In this document: in pieces, positions 34,791-48,200 of the stretch
Layout: each line of letters begins with the position of its first letter
Numbering within the stretch: the stretch's first letter is position 1
Origin: Ridgeia piscesae
Taxonomy: Eukaryota; Annelida; Polychaeta; Sabellida; Siboglinidae
NCBI GenBank assembly: GCA_025642075.2
Contig: JAODUO010000195.1
Coordinates: 410,001 to 474,000, forward strand
Direction of reading: 5' to 3'
Length of the DNA stretch: 64,000 nucleotides
Made by a program: the position numbers and the translations under genes
The notes under the pieces: model-generated
Database searches by the model: none
What the model was told of the DNA's origin: nothing
The model's input: the letters and a program-made list of their open reading frames with translations, nothing else

Positions 34791-34798
34791 ACCTGTAG

Positions 34799-34943
34799 GT
34801 CATAAAGAAGCTGTACCTGGACACAGCCACCTTGGTGTGGAACGGGACGTCAGTGACAGGGGCGGGAGAGATCCTACAGTTCCACGAGGGTCTCCCCAGC
34901 AGTGTGCACACCGTCGAGTGTCTCGACTCCCAGCCCATCCTGA
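34799..34943 (+). CDS. Nxt1/p15, middle exon
   Basis: The acceptor acacctgtag|GTC and donor CTGA|gtgagt bound a 145-base exon. It encodes VIKKLYLDTATLVWNGT, VTGAGEILQFHEGLPSS and VECLDSQPIL, the central NTF2-fold strands of NXT1 (the human counterpart has LYMGTATLVWNG and LPSS...DCQPV). It enters in phase 0 after the exon at 21455 and leaves in phase 1, which the third exon completes. The joined order ...DKRRH-VIKKLYLDTATL... is exactly that of the family. Confidence 0.93.
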
Positions 34944-34981
34944 GTGAGTGACACGCCACAGGGACCATTTCACTAACGTTA

Positions 34982-36210
34982 TTAAAGCGACATGGTCCGT
35001 TCGTGGCTTTATATTGCAAAATCATGTTATACAGTATAAATTATACCTATAATAGCGTAAAGACAGTCAAAATATGTTTTCATGTAACATTTAAGGGTTG
35101 AAAATATGCGCAGTAAGGGCACTTAACTCTGTGAACAAATCGACCACGAGGCGTTTTCGAAACCATTGTAGGCATGGCTAAAAGCCCAGAAGGAAATGCA
35201 AGATCACACGATGCAGTATCACATGAAAATAAGTTGACACCACTAACGCCACACCCAGCCAGGTGCACGGCTCCCAGTTGGTAAAGGTCAAAGGGTGGGT
35301 GTCACTCGCGGCGATTTGAGTGACAGCGTCGGGATTCTTATAAACATTCGACGTTTAACATTGCAAAGTCAGTTCTGTTTCGATAAAACATTTATTGGCG
35401 GTCAGGACGCTGCTATAGTTATAACTTATACTGATTAACATGATTTTGCAATAAAAAAGCAACGAACTGATCATGTCGCTTTAAGAGCTCTGAAACCCAA
35501 TTTTGCACTTTAAAGTCAATTTTGGTCTGTGTTCACCAAAATGTGTCAACTGGAACATTAGCAGCTTTCTGGAAACAATTAAACTCATCTGTTTCGCTTA
35601 CATTACCTGCCTTGATGACACTGGCTTATATTTATTGACATTGCTGGGTTTTAAATTGTTCTGTTTGAAACAGTATTTTACATCTTAATTTAGTTGTTGT
35701 TTTTATAATTATTTATCTTAGCTTATTTGTTTATTTATCTTAACATACTTACTTATTTATCCTAGCTTACTTATTTATCTTAGCTTATTTATTTCATCTT
35801 AGCCTATGTATATAATTTATTTATATTTAGTCAACATGTCATGTTAATGTGAAGGGCTTTGATTAGCATTTAATTACTTAAAAAGCGCTATGTTAAGAAA
35901 CGGAATTATTATTATCAACATTAGTCTTGACTACATGAAAACTGTCAACACCGCGAGGCACCAACGGGACACTGTCGCCGGTGTACCATGAAATAGTGTC
36001 CTGGGTAATATGGCAGTTGAAATTAAATTTTTTTTTTTAGTTAATTTTATTTAACAACAGATATTGTTTAATGGCGAATATTTCTGAAGAGTTCATTATC
36101 ATAGAGAGTCTCAGGCTTTTATGCAGGGTCAAATTTTTACCAGCCCTGAATGTCCCAGTAGAAACGTACATGCATGTGCACAGTCCAGTGAATACAATTA
36201 ATATAAATGT
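34982..36210 (-). mobile_element. About 1.25-kb interspersed repeat, reverse copy in Nxt1 intron 2
   Basis: Reverse-complement counterpart of 22400-23657. Its TTAA-bounded MITE part is 34982-35484 (ttaaagcgacatggtcc ... gatcatgtcgctttaa). Divergence from the other copy is modest. The two copies flank exon 2 as an inverted pair about 11.3 kb apart. Confidence 0.8.
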
Positions 36211-36944
36211 AAAGGTTTATTTGCCCCTCAAAGTCTACCTGTCCACTACATTTATTACCTGTCGAAAATGAACTGTGTCAGTAAAAAAGACATGTGGGGT
36301 GGGTCTTTCTGACATGTGCTTGCACATTCCAAGTTTTGGTGACGCCGTATATCCATCTGTGACAAAATGTTGTGTGTCATATCGAGTAATCAGGGACAAG
36401 TATGACAATATTAGCTTGTCATCTGTCGGGCATAATAGCGAGATTGACAAATTATTATAATAAACTTCTGTGTTTATTCTTGAATCGATAAGCATTAAGT
36501 GTTATCAGGGATGTTCTTGTGATGTGATAAATACAGAATAACTACACACATTGAGTGTAGCACTACTTGTATATGATCACAACATTGGTAGTTGATTACG
36601 TACTGTAACAACACTTCTTGTATTCATGTATTTTGTCAGTAAACTGTGTCTGGAGCCATGGAAACAATCGAGCACAGTCCTCAAGTAGAACAAAGTCATG
36701 AAGTAGAATTAATTTGGCAAATGTCTGTTTATTTATTTTGGCAACAAACCAACAGTAGTCTAATGCCATTACCATTACCATTACCATGTGATTCCTACTT
36801 CCTGGGCATACAAGATTGCTTTCCCTTTTGACTCATTTGATGGCATATTATGGTCTGTCACGATTTATTTGCTTTTTCTGTTCATTTACTCTCCAATATA
36901 ACTACAGACTTGTATTACCAATAACTATCCTCACATGCCAGGGG

Positions 36945-37235
36945 TCGTGCAAGGGTCACTGGAGTTGGTTACATCAGTACCGGTCCTTCTCTACCCCCGG
37001 CATATCCTTTTCTAAAATTCCTCTTAACGTCAGCCAATGAAATCGTCCATGAGAAGAGTGGTCAGCCTCCTCCAGTCATGTGATGTAATATTTAGTGTGA
37101 TTTCAATCACACGCTGCTTGTGTTATATGCAATGTTTAGTCGTTTATCCAACTTCAAATTGGGTCAGTTAGTTGCGCTGTTCCCACGGCTGGCACAGTAG
37201 CAACTGGCGAAGTCAATTGCTATAATTGTATAGTT
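36945..37235 (+). mobile_element. Dispersed repeat, single arm of the family at 50155-50765
   Basis: Shared words: ctacccccggcatatcc, aacgtcagccaatgaaatcgtccatga, gtggtcagcctcc, gcaatgttta, ttcaaattggg, gcgctgttcccacggct. In nocturnin intron 2 the same sequence occurs as an inverted pair; here only one arm is present. Confidence 0.65.
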
Positions 37236-38384
37236 CGACTCCGCTCACTCACCAGCTTCACAGACGATCCATCAGGGGTATAGTAGCGTAGCGCAAGGAC
37301 CCCTGGCTTGTAAGGGTGCCACTAATCATTCTGCCTGTGTACATAAAGTCACCTGCATGTTTGGTCTTCTTCACCCCAAGTACCCTTTATTCTGGTGTCC
37401 AAACCCACAATCCTTATCTTAAGATTAATCTCCTCAACGACATGTTTCATCCTTGCAGTCCTTCTAATTTATAATATGTATTCACTGTTGTGATAAAATC
37501 GGTAGTTGACACACACAAAAATAGCACTGGGACAACTGGGCCTGTGGATTGCACCAGTTAAGGCTGGGCAGAAGGTTCCCACGCATGTGGTCTGGCCATT
37601 GATATAAACACTGTGGGTCCGGCAGTCACAGATATATACTCTGTGGGTCCAGCAGTCAAGCCTAATGCTGCATGAAGATATCTCTACAAGTATAGATTCC
37701 TCAGTATAATCAGTAATGTAGATTATACCAGTATTATATGACATAAATAATTGCAAAACATTCTTGACCCAGTTCCCTGTGTACAGTCAGTGAACAACAA
37801 CTATGTATACATCCCAAATGTTTGCAGTCTACTCCACTAATAAACTGAAAATGGTTGTCATGACAACCTTTTCCCATAAATCTTACACACTCACTGTCTA
37901 TGTCTAACTGACATAACCAGCAACAGGCAGGGGGCTGATGCTGAGCTGAAATTTAGCCTGATAGATGCAAAACTAACAGAGGTGAGGGGCTACAAATATG
38001 CACAGTAATAATAAGATCAGTTCTAATGTGCATTAAAACTTGGAAACTAATCTCAGAAGTGCATCAATACAAAAGGGTTAATTGACCTCAGAAACAATAA
38101 ACAACGTAAACAATTCCAACTGTCAATGGATTGGTTGATGCATCAGGACGCTAGAGTGGAAAGGCAAGGTTAGCAAAGTAACATTTCGAAATGACACTCA
38201 GAGAAAAACTGTTATACAATATTGTATGTTTAAAGTCAGCGACTCCAGTCAGTGAGAGGTCCACAGTATTAACTTACATATGTATACTTTATTGGTTGTG
38301 TCTAGTAATTGTGCACAAAGATCGTTAATAATCAATTAGTTAAAGTTTAATGGTATCAAAAACATGCCATCTTAGATTCAGGGT
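37236..38384. other. No gene recognised
   Basis: Intron 2 sequence of Nxt1. No exon-like open frame found. Confidence 0.5.
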
Positions 38385-38622
38385 GCTGCCATCTTGAGAC
38401 TTATGCGCCAGTGATGTAACCCAAATCGTTTACGTCACTGCGCATTGTTGAAAAAGACAAGGATTGGCGGAATCTTTGCTAATAATTGTGATTGTGATGT
38501 AACCAATCCGCGACGTACTGGATACATCAAATACCATTGGACAGACGTGAGATGTTCGAACGTGCATGCGCCAGTGACGTAAGCGGTTTATGTCACTGGC
38601 GCATAAGTGTCAAGATGGCAGC
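38385..38622. mobile_element. Palindromic element with 35-bp inverted ends
   Basis: gctgccatcttgagacttatgc at 38385 pairs with gcataagtgtcaagatggcagc ending at 38622. The arms continue into gccagtgatgtaa / ttatgtcactggc. Internally the phrase gcgccagtgacgtaa is present again near 38570. The arms carry CRE-like tgacgtaa words. No coding content. Confidence 0.75.
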
Positions 38623-38769
38623 ACAACCAATATATTATACAGATGTAAGTAAATGCTGTGAATCTCTCACTGCCTGGGGTATCCCTTTAAGCACCTTTGA
38701 ACAGGTTTTTACATCCGGAAATTGTGTAACATGAAATAGATTTCTATTATTATCATCGCTGTGTTTCAG

Positions 38770-38927
38770 GTGTGGTCACTCAGGACCAGACGACCATCAT
38801 AGTGACCGTTGGAGGGACGGTCAAGTATGAGGGCAATGCCCAGAAGACGTTTAGCCAGAACTTCATGCTGACCGCCCAGGACAGTAGTTGGCGAGTGGTC
38901 ACTGACTGCATGCGCACCTTTGACTGA
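38770..38927 (+). CDS. Nxt1/p15, last exon
   Basis: The acceptor tgtgtttcag|GTG is used; the split codon A|GT gives Ser. It encodes VVTQDQTTIIVTVGGTV, KYEGNAQKTFSQNFMLT, then AQDSSWRVVTDCMRTFD and TGA. This matches the C-terminal strands of NXT1 (human: TTVLVVICGSVKFEG ... FNQNFILTAQ ... WKIASDCFRFQD). With the two upstream exons the known coding length is 130 codons including stop; family members have about 140 residues, so only about 10 N-terminal residues are missing. Total exon lengths keep the frame exactly. Confidence 0.94.
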
Positions 38928-41900
38928 CCACCTGTTGACCATGGACATGTTGACCACAAACCCACTGACCAGTGGTCAGTGCTGGGGATATGAGCAACAG
39001 TTGCTCCATCCCCAGGATGCACATACAGACTGGGACAGCTGCAGAAGTGCTGGGGGGGTCAGACCGCAATTTACCTTGTTGGGGTCAAACCACAGTTGAT
39101 GTTGTATGTAGGCGTAACACCAGAATTAGTGTATGTCCAGTGACAGTCCACCATTACTCAATGAAAGAGCCCCTATAAAAAATACTGGTTTACTGTCACA
39201 TGTGTTTTTAAAAACATTTTGGTCCAGTGAATAATGAATGTACTACACGTAATTGGTACTGCATTTTATTTGTCATGAGGTAGCAATATGTAGTTTTGGA
39301 TGGGCACACATTTGAGTGGATGGGTGGAAATTTGAGGAGAGAAAAAACCTTTATATATTCACTCTATGCACATTGGACTGGATTGTGTACACACGCGAAT
39401 ACATGAGTCTTCCATTGTCTTTTGGACTGGTGAAACTGTTATCTTACGTAAAGTTCTGGGGTCGGTGGGGTCGGTTTCATGAATCGACTGATTATGTTCT
39501 TAACACTAAGAATATTGCCTTAGTAAATGATGTGCTTTTTCAATAATAACATCTTGATAATACGATAACTTCTATTGCGTCTAAATCCTTAGAAACAAAG
39601 CTCACAGGTGCATCAATACAAAAGGATCGATCGTTCTTAAAGTCAATAAACATTTATGCATGTTAACATGCCGCAAAGTAATTGCATAACTTTAAGTAGA
39701 CTTCAGGAAGCCAGCCCCTGGCCTAGGTCTTGGCAGCTGTATGGAGCTGTATGGAGAGAGTAGATGTCTATCCAGGCACCAGTCATCTCTGAGATGCTCC
39801 ACACATTCACCTACAGCTGGTGTTGGTGATTAACTGCCTATTCTGGTGGCAGATGTCATAATCATGATCGTCTGAACTTTATACCTCCCGAAGTTACGAG
39901 CGATTATTCTCAATTTACCGCCGTCTCACGGGTTTCTTTTGACATTCAGGAGTGCCGATTTTATGCTAGCGTCATTATTATTCGTACTAAAGCCGCCAGG
40001 ATTTGTCCAGGAAATATGTTGGTGCGTCATGTGAGATGGTTTAGATTGAGAACAGAATACGATCATAAAGATGGACATTCCATGTGGCAGGATTATTAGA
40101 TGTGACGTTTAACTGTATCATTGATTGACATGTTGGTTTCACATGTGACAATTTCTTGCTTTAAAATACAAAATGTTTACATAAATTTATGTTTCTTGTT
40201 CATTATTTGGCTGTGGCGTTTACAAACATGTGTTGTCATCTGCTGGGAATGTAATACTCCTACATAAAATGTTATTTCGGCACAAATATCCCCATCATAA
40301 ATGATGTTCATCCACTACATTTATGCTCAAACTTGGTATTTGATTTTGACAAGAGGGAACTTGATGTATCATGATGATGGCATATGAAGTAAATATGTAT
40401 TAAAATGTGATATTTTATATTCCTAAGAATCTGTGTTAGTTCCATATGATGTTGCGTAATTAATTTCAGTGACTTTGCACTGACCTTGCTCTCATATATT
40501 GAAGAGTCAAGGGCATGTTTTGTTGGCGCTGTGCCATCGACAACTTGAGAATGATGTAATGATCTTATATCGTGTGTGGGCACAATAAACAACAGTTTAG
40601 CAGCGTTTTGCACTTGCCTGTTAGCAGTTTTATTGATTTTTATTCAGGCATTTCTACAGCATCACACTTGCATTTCACGTATATTACTGTCAACATCAAA
40701 TGAGACACAATTGTCTTGTGCAGGAGTTTTCAGAAATGTCACTTGATATATTTTCCTTACAAAATGACTATTTCTAGTGATAAATCTGACCTGTGTTTCA
40801 TTAGAGAGGCATGTGCAGTTTTAGGAACCAATTGCCCTGAAAGAAAACTGTGTCTGTAATAAATATAATTCTCTGACAGTCCCCTGTGTGTTCATGTATG
40901 TTCAAGTGAAATGTTTGTTTTACACAAATTTCAACACTGAATTGTTCATTCACTAACGAATATGAATTTTTTATAAATAGTATAATAAGCCATGTTGCAA
41001 ACTATGACTGTTTTAATGTTGCCAGATCAATTCAATAATATCTTGTAACATAATTTAGATTGTTATCGCGAGACAAGTCTTTTTAAACCTGTCTTAGATG
41101 AACAGTTCCACGGAACCTTTCCTAAGTTCATTTGTTTCCATGGACCACTGCCTTCTGCTTCACAAATGGGTGATGCCCTAAAATAATTACATTGTCAATG
41201 CGAGTGTTTGCGATAAGCTACATTTTAAGCAAGCTTTGTGAATTGTGCCCTGAAAGAATAAGTATTGTTATGGTCCCCAGATGGCGCCACTAACATTGAC
41301 ATCATTCACCTGGGTCTGTTGTTCTCAGGGTAGTAATAGAATAATAATTATACCCAGTATTCCTGCACTAAAAATGCACAAATCCTGATCAGGTAGATAG
41401 ATAATTTGTTTTTAGCATGGTATAATTCATAAATTATACAAACGATAAAAAAATTAAAATAATAATTGGATTGTTATAAATATAAAATAAATGTAAAACA
41501 AAATATAGAAGAAAAAAATTTAAGTAAAAATAACAATTGTCATAACAGGTGAACAAAATTAAAAGCTAAAAACAAAAAAATTATTATTATAAACTTACAC
41601 AAATTTGTAAATAAAGCATTTATAATTTACAACAGCTGGGACCCTGGGACTAGTGCAGTGGATACTAGTGTGGGTTGTTTATACATGTCATTAATTCTGC
41701 AGTACAAGCTACAGCGAGATCTTCTTAATTGCGCAAGTAAGCACTTCATATGAGCCTCCACTTGAGTCCAGCCAGGTGACCTCAGGTGGTGTTTACCTCT
41801 GGGCCCTGCCCGGCTAGGTAATGTTTACCCTCTGCTGTAATGTTTATCTTTCCTGTCAGATAACTCATACCCAGACCCTATCAAGTGTCATCTCCAGAAG

Positions 41901-42469
41901 TTAAATGATTTCCTTTGGGGGGGGGGATGAAAATATGGCCACCTTCTGTGCCACCAAAGCAAGGTCGGCATGGTGATAATTTCCAAAAGTGGCTGACTAG
42001 TTGAAATTGAAGGAGACCTCACAAGACCACACTATTGTAACTATGTATACAGATTAGTTAGTTTATAGAACGTTACTAAGTGCTGGCAACAACTAGACCT
42101 AGAAATTAGTCAAATTGGTTGCACTTTGCTCTAGAAATGCTGTCCCAGCATGCAGTGCTGCACAATGGCTGAATGACCTAAACATAGATCAAAGTACAAC
42201 TTGTTAAACCATTCGTATGATCAGTTGAACTGTGATGTGTATTTAAATAATTACTCCTATTTCCCAAACATTGCATGTAATCTCAACAATGATTGACTGA
42301 AATGAAAACAGCCAACTGTTCAGAGTTGGCAAGATGATTGGCTCAACTTAAATGTGCCCAATAATAATGTAACTGATGTAAACTGATGTAATAATAATCC
42401 TGACAAGCAGTAATTACACTTCAATTGTTGAATGATACGGTTATCTCCTATTTACTGTGGAGCCTCATT
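38928..42469. other. Nxt1 3' region and intergenic sequence, no further gene recognised
   Basis: Likely 3' untranslated sequence of Nxt1 first; AATAAA words occur near 39645 and 40583. A ggatgggtggaaattt fragment of the 19.3-kb foldback family lies near 39300-39350. 41400-41600 is extremely AT-rich. No exon-like sequence seen. Confidence 0.5.
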
Positions 42470-42472
42470 ATA

Positions 42473-42532
<60 letters not shown>

Positions 42533-42543
42533 CACATATATAT

Positions 42544-42606
<63 letters not shown>
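42470..42606. repeat. Compound TA/CA microsatellite
   Basis: TA tracts separated by cacacacaca and tacatacaca. Confidence 0.95.
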
Positions 42607-42998
42607 TATATACATACATACATTTAGACACTCAAATTAACCAGATTTCGGAATTAAAAAATCATATAAAAATAAAATGTTTTAGTATTTGGAAATTCTG
42701 TTCCTCTGAGCAACCATGTGTATGTTGTGCTGTATTATGCATAATCTGGTGAATAGTTTACTTGAAAAAAGGTACTCGTATTAAAACTATATCAGGACGC
42801 CAACACTTCCATTATCAGATGTCACTGTCAGTCTGCAGGAGCCACCGCCTGTGTGAGATCTGACTGTACAACGGAAATAATACATCAACAATGACTGCCT
42901 GGTGATGCATGTAGGCACACGTGAATGTCCTTGCTCAGAAACAGGACTTTGGCCTACTAACAGGCAGGCTATGACAAAGGATGGGGAAAGTGTGATTT

Positions 42999-43002
<4 letters not shown>

Positions 43003-43053
<51 letters not shown>
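43003..43053. repeat. (TA)n microsatellite
   Basis: About 25 TA units. Confidence 0.95.
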
Positions 43054-43062
<9 letters not shown>

Positions 43063-45129
43063 CTACACATATGTTAAGCATTAGGTAAATAAAGAATCAA
43101 TTAACATAAAATATTATATCAAGTTTGCTCTATTTTTTCAAGTAAAATAGATGAAGATGGGGCCTAGATTATCCATACAAATATTACATCTGGAAATTCT
43201 GCAGGTGCAATCTTTAATTTTGAAAATAGCTACTTATGGTGCAACAAAGCAACATCACAGTACTTTGACTTGCTAATATTTGTGGTTTACCAGTTAATAC
43301 TCTTTGGTAAGAAAATGGCTGCACTAAAAGCATATGTATCAGATATACGGGGTAGTAGGTCTATTAAAAGTACCATTGTACTTTTGTGTATTTTGTTATT
43401 CCAAGGCTGAGAGTGAATGCAGAAAGAGAGTAGTAGACATCAGCATCTTGGAGGAAATGCACTTACAAATGACCCAAAGTTAGCGTATCTGTAGCTACAG
43501 CACCATCCATTATCATACTGTGACGACTGTCTGTGGTACTAAACGACCAAAATAACACCAGAATTACACCTGTCCATCTTTTAGGTGACCCCATTATGGA
43601 ATCTCCCTGTGATTACACCAGGGCTGGTCATAAACCACTTCGAGTGGGGATTTTATTGGTCAGTTGCACTGGTCAGGGCAGCACTGGCCTGGTCAGGTCA
43701 AGGCTCACTGTGTCACCAGTGAGGTTCCGCTTACAGGGGAAGGTTACTCTGACCCAAGTCCAGTAACCTACCACCATCTTCAGGAGTGGGTATGTATGTG
43801 GGTAAATATCTGACAACTGGGTAAATATTTTGTGTATTTCTTAAAAAGAAATTCAAACAAGTGAAAATAGTTTTCCCGTATATCATCTGTAGTGTATACA
43901 TTTAGCCATGTCCATGACTTAACCTGTTTACTGGGATTCAAGGTTAAGAAAATGTGGTGCCCATGTCTTGTGGTTTTCCTGGTAAAGATGACACATTTAA
44001 GTTTTTAACATGGCAAAATACATACACAGAGTATGGCTGGTGTTAGCAAAAGTGGTTTGTAAAAATGTTGACAGGTCTTGTTCAAATGTAATAACAAGTC
44101 TAAAGGCAGACACTCGTGAATATTTTGTAATGCCATCCTACGTTCACAAGATCAAGTAGATGTAATATTATATATACCTATTTAGCTGTGGTTGCTTCTG
44201 TTAAGGCAGGTAAACAGATTAATTTATGGCGTAAGCTTTTTAGGCTTGTTACTCGTCATAAAATGTGCACCACTCAAGGTTAGCACAACTGAGTTTCTAA
44301 GAAAACAACACACATAGTCTGTGCATTGCAAGAAATAGTTGTTAGTGTCACACAATCGTAAAGGATATGTTTTCTAAACACACCTCTTGTTCATTCTGAC
44401 TTAAACGATGCCTGTGAATGGTCTGATGGAGTAGTGATGCAGCCACGGGACTTTGGACTTACCAGTTTATCACTTGTGACAGACAGTACTGTGTAATGTA
44501 TAGAGGCAGCTGAATACAACTGGTTCAGTGGTTTGGAAATAGCATGTCGCACACAATAAAGAACCCACTGCCAGTGTCATCGCAGCCAAGATTGTCATTT
44601 TATTTCATCCGTCCATATATCATGGCAGCATCAACTGTACATTACCATGGCAACATAGTGGCTGATAAGCAGCGATTGTCATTTTATTGTCCGTGGTGAC
44701 AGTACAATTTGTAATTAATAGATGGAGCCACTTGGAGGTCAGCGCCAGGAATGTTTTTCGTTTAGTTTCTAACAAACAAGGCACTCCATCATGTTGATCT
44801 ACAAGTAAACATTACACATCATTACAACTGTATAGTTGTTACAACATGTTATGCTGTATTCCTTGTGCAGAATGACACATGATCATTACGAACTTGTTGC
44901 ATATTTCTATACATTCATTTACAAGTAGCACTACTTATACAACAAAAACCTTTGTACACTGATATTATTGGGACCTCATTTTACAGTCCCCTCCCCAATA
45001 TAGCCACCTCACAATTAAGGTCACCACAGATATTGGCAGGTACAGTAAAGTAAATCCGTCCTGTCAATACAACCACCTTGCCATTCAGGTCACTGGATAA
45101 GTTCCAAGGGTGTCCTTAGAGAGGGACCA
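43054..45129. other. No gene recognised
   Basis: Intergenic sequence. Open frames are short and without recognisable domains. Confidence 0.5.
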
Positions 45130-45298
45130 TTGTGTGTTCATAACACAGAGGTGTTGGCCTTAATAGGGAGGTGCCACTGTATGTTCATAACACAGAGGTG
45201 TTGGCCTTAATAGGGAGGTGCCACTGTATGTGTTCATAACCACGAGGTGTTGGCCTTAATATGGAGGTGCCACTGTATGTTCATAACACACAGGTGAA
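45130..45298. repeat. 47-49 bp tandem repeat, about 3.5 copies
   Basis: gttcataacacagaggtgttggccttaatagggaggtgccactgt begins near 45136, 45183, 45232 and 45279. Confidence 0.88.
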
Positions 45299-48200
45299 TG
45301 ACTGTATTTACACTCAATCTATAATTAATATCATATTCAGCCTGAATACACAAAGCAAACTACTACCCTTTGTAAATACAAGTCAATGACAAATTTTTTT
45401 TTAACTATATTTTAAAATGGTTGTATCCAAAACTGCTACATATTCACCATCTATTGAGAGACACAATGACTGTATGTAGCATCTCTATTGAAGGCACTAT
45501 TAGAGTGTTTTCGAAGCAGCAAGGGTAACCACAGTAATTTTGTTTACCAAGAAAGTTTTGTGTTTCACAGGAAGAGCATGCAGACCACTCAATAACAATC
45601 CCAGTAAGACAGTAAACCAGAAACCAGCGCGACAAGGACGCCCCAGAAAACAGGACAGGTACCCACGGCTTGAGAGAGTTGGTAAACATGCCCCATGACA
45701 GAGCACCAGCCACCCCTAACCCCAGGGCATGCATTGACCTGGAAGTTTTTTATCTTCCCAGCCAGGCACGTTTATACCACAACTGTTGACACCAGGCGGG
45801 CACTAGACATCCATCAGGAGGAAAAGGCTGAAAATAGCACAACTTGTCCATCAGGTTGTAACACATAGAACCTGACCTATTTGTGTTCACAGTTCACAAG
45901 GACGACTGCTGGATAATGTCACCACTCACTCAGAGTGCAGCTGGGGTCACGCTGACAAAGTAGTACAGTACACACTTCGGGAAAAATACAAAACCAGCTT
46001 TTTCAAAGTACATAGCTTAATATGCATCCATTATATTCGTTCTTCACTTATATCTGCGTTTTTGTCTGAAGTACCACATTTAGTATATCATTAAAATAAG
46101 GCTGAAACGTTTTATATAAATACAAAATGTGTTGCTCCACAAGAAAGTTAACACAGACTTTACGTGTTGGATTTAACGCCGAAAACAGCCGATATTTCAC
46201 TACATGTCAGAACAGTCACTTATCACCAAGTTTAGCTGAGAAGTACACCGGTCCTATAAAGTTAACCGCATACTGACCCAAGATCGCTAACCCCAATCTA
46301 ATTACCGTACTGCTCATCTTGTTTATATACCAACTCTGATAGAACTTTAGAACATTAAGAGGAAATTCATTGTAGGGGGACCTGTTAGAATTTTGCCTAA
46401 TTTTTGGACAACCACTTGCACTGGTTTGGGGGATATAAGCCAAATTCTATGCTTGTTGACAAGCTCTGAACGAGAGCCTGGGCTTATGACCTTAGGTGAC
46501 ATAGGTGTACTGGTGGACAAATACACAAACAATGTTATTCTATAGTCTAAACCAAATGTCTTGTGCTCAGTGTTCTGCTTCAATTGGATCAATTCACTCT
46601 GGTTGTTCCGACTTACATACAAAGTTACAGGTTAAAACAGCCAAACTAATTAAGCTGTGAACCTAATATGATAAATATGGTAAGTAATTTGCTATTAACA
46701 GTTTTAAAGCAGCTTTTTGGCTATTTCCGCATATTTTTCTCACCAATGTTTTATATTTGTTAGGTACCATAAGCCTATAATTATTATGTTATAAGTTTTT
46801 CATCAATTTCTTCATAAATAGTTAGAAAAAATCCACCATTAAGGCATGTACTGTATAAAATTTCAATCACCAGATTGTTTTGTATACCAAACTTGAGTAA
46901 CGCACTCCTTTAATTATTATGAGAAAAACAGTTGTAATGCTGGAAATTACATTGAATGAACTTGTAGTTCTAAACGTTGTTAAATTGGTCCCTTGGTTAT
47001 CAAAATACTAGGTTATTTTAATATGGATCATGTCTTTAATATCATAGTTATCCCTCCACGTTCTTGTTGCTTACTGGGTCACACGTTGTTTCATAGTTAC
47101 AGACTAATAATATATTTAATAAGAAAACCATAACTTTAAATTACTGAGAAGATCACTTTCAGATGTCCAGATCGATGTCCAATGTCTCTGAAAATTACCG
47201 AACACGTGAGGTTCAAAAGTTCATGGTCACTAATAATAATAACATGTCTACTTCCAACCCCTGGACTCCAAACAGACACCGCTATCTGCAAATATCAAAA
47301 TAGGTGACCGAGAAATACATTTTACATTATTTAAAAACAAGCTGCACAGTCATTCCACGTCAGTACTCCGGAAACAACGTTATCAAACTAGATCATCTCA
47401 ACAACTCATACAAATTCTACAGTTAAAAATGGGGTCAAACATTCATAATCATAACACACGTGTGCGTTTGTTCAATTCACTACTCCTGGCAGTTACCTTG
47501 ACCTAATTATTTGACCTCCATTCAAGAGAAGTCAAGCTAGACTTGCTCTAATCATGAAAGTATGGCCAGTTTAGCTGTTTTTTTTAAACATTCAACATAA
47601 TTCATCACAATTTATAGTAAATAAAATACTTGCTTCAGTCAGGGTACACCCCATGAAAGGTGAAACTTCCTAATCAAATGACTTTGCTCCAACAAAATCA
47701 TCTAGGTTTATACACTTGACTTTACAATTCAAACATTCACACAGAATGATATCTTTCTAGCAACAGTGTTAACCTTGCAACATAAATATGAAAACAGTAA
47801 TAATGCCCATAATTCATAAACATAACAATGTATTTTGTCTCTCCATTCTAACAAAAGTTACAATTGTCACTGAAATTCATTGTAACACAGTGCTGGTTTG
47901 TCTCAACTGTATCAGTGTGATCTCATTTACAATCACAACTGCTCTGTTATAACTTACATCTGCCAAGTTATCTTACCCACACACTAATACACAGAGCTCC
48001 ATTAAAACCTTTTAGACCCTGCTAAAACCATCAATGACTTCACGCTCTAGTGAACACAGCCGTTACACATCTATATTTAACTGGTAGTGAGTGATCTTAG
48101 GGACTCGTTCACACAAAGTTTGTTGTGTGGCTGAATAGAAATGAGACAAACAGTGGAGTGTTTTACAAAGACACTATCGCACAGATTGGACGGTTCAATG

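Noticed and set aside
40308..40613. Minus-strand frame beginning MQNAAKLLF, considered as the tail of a non-LTR reverse transcriptase
   Set aside because: Only the first few residues resemble the QNxAAR tail motif; the remainder does not fit and no upstream polymerase domain exists.
45444..45734. 96-codon minus-strand frame with hydrophobic segments
   Set aside because: A plausible acceptor (aaacttccag) precedes it, but no family resemblance and no conserved exon end are visible.
46216..46314. 33-codon hydrophobic minus-strand frame (MSSTVIRLGLAILGQY...) as a micropeptide or signal exon
   Set aside because: Membrane-like, but I cannot match it to a known small protein, and no partner exon with matching splice sites was found. 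It may deserve ribosome-profiling data.
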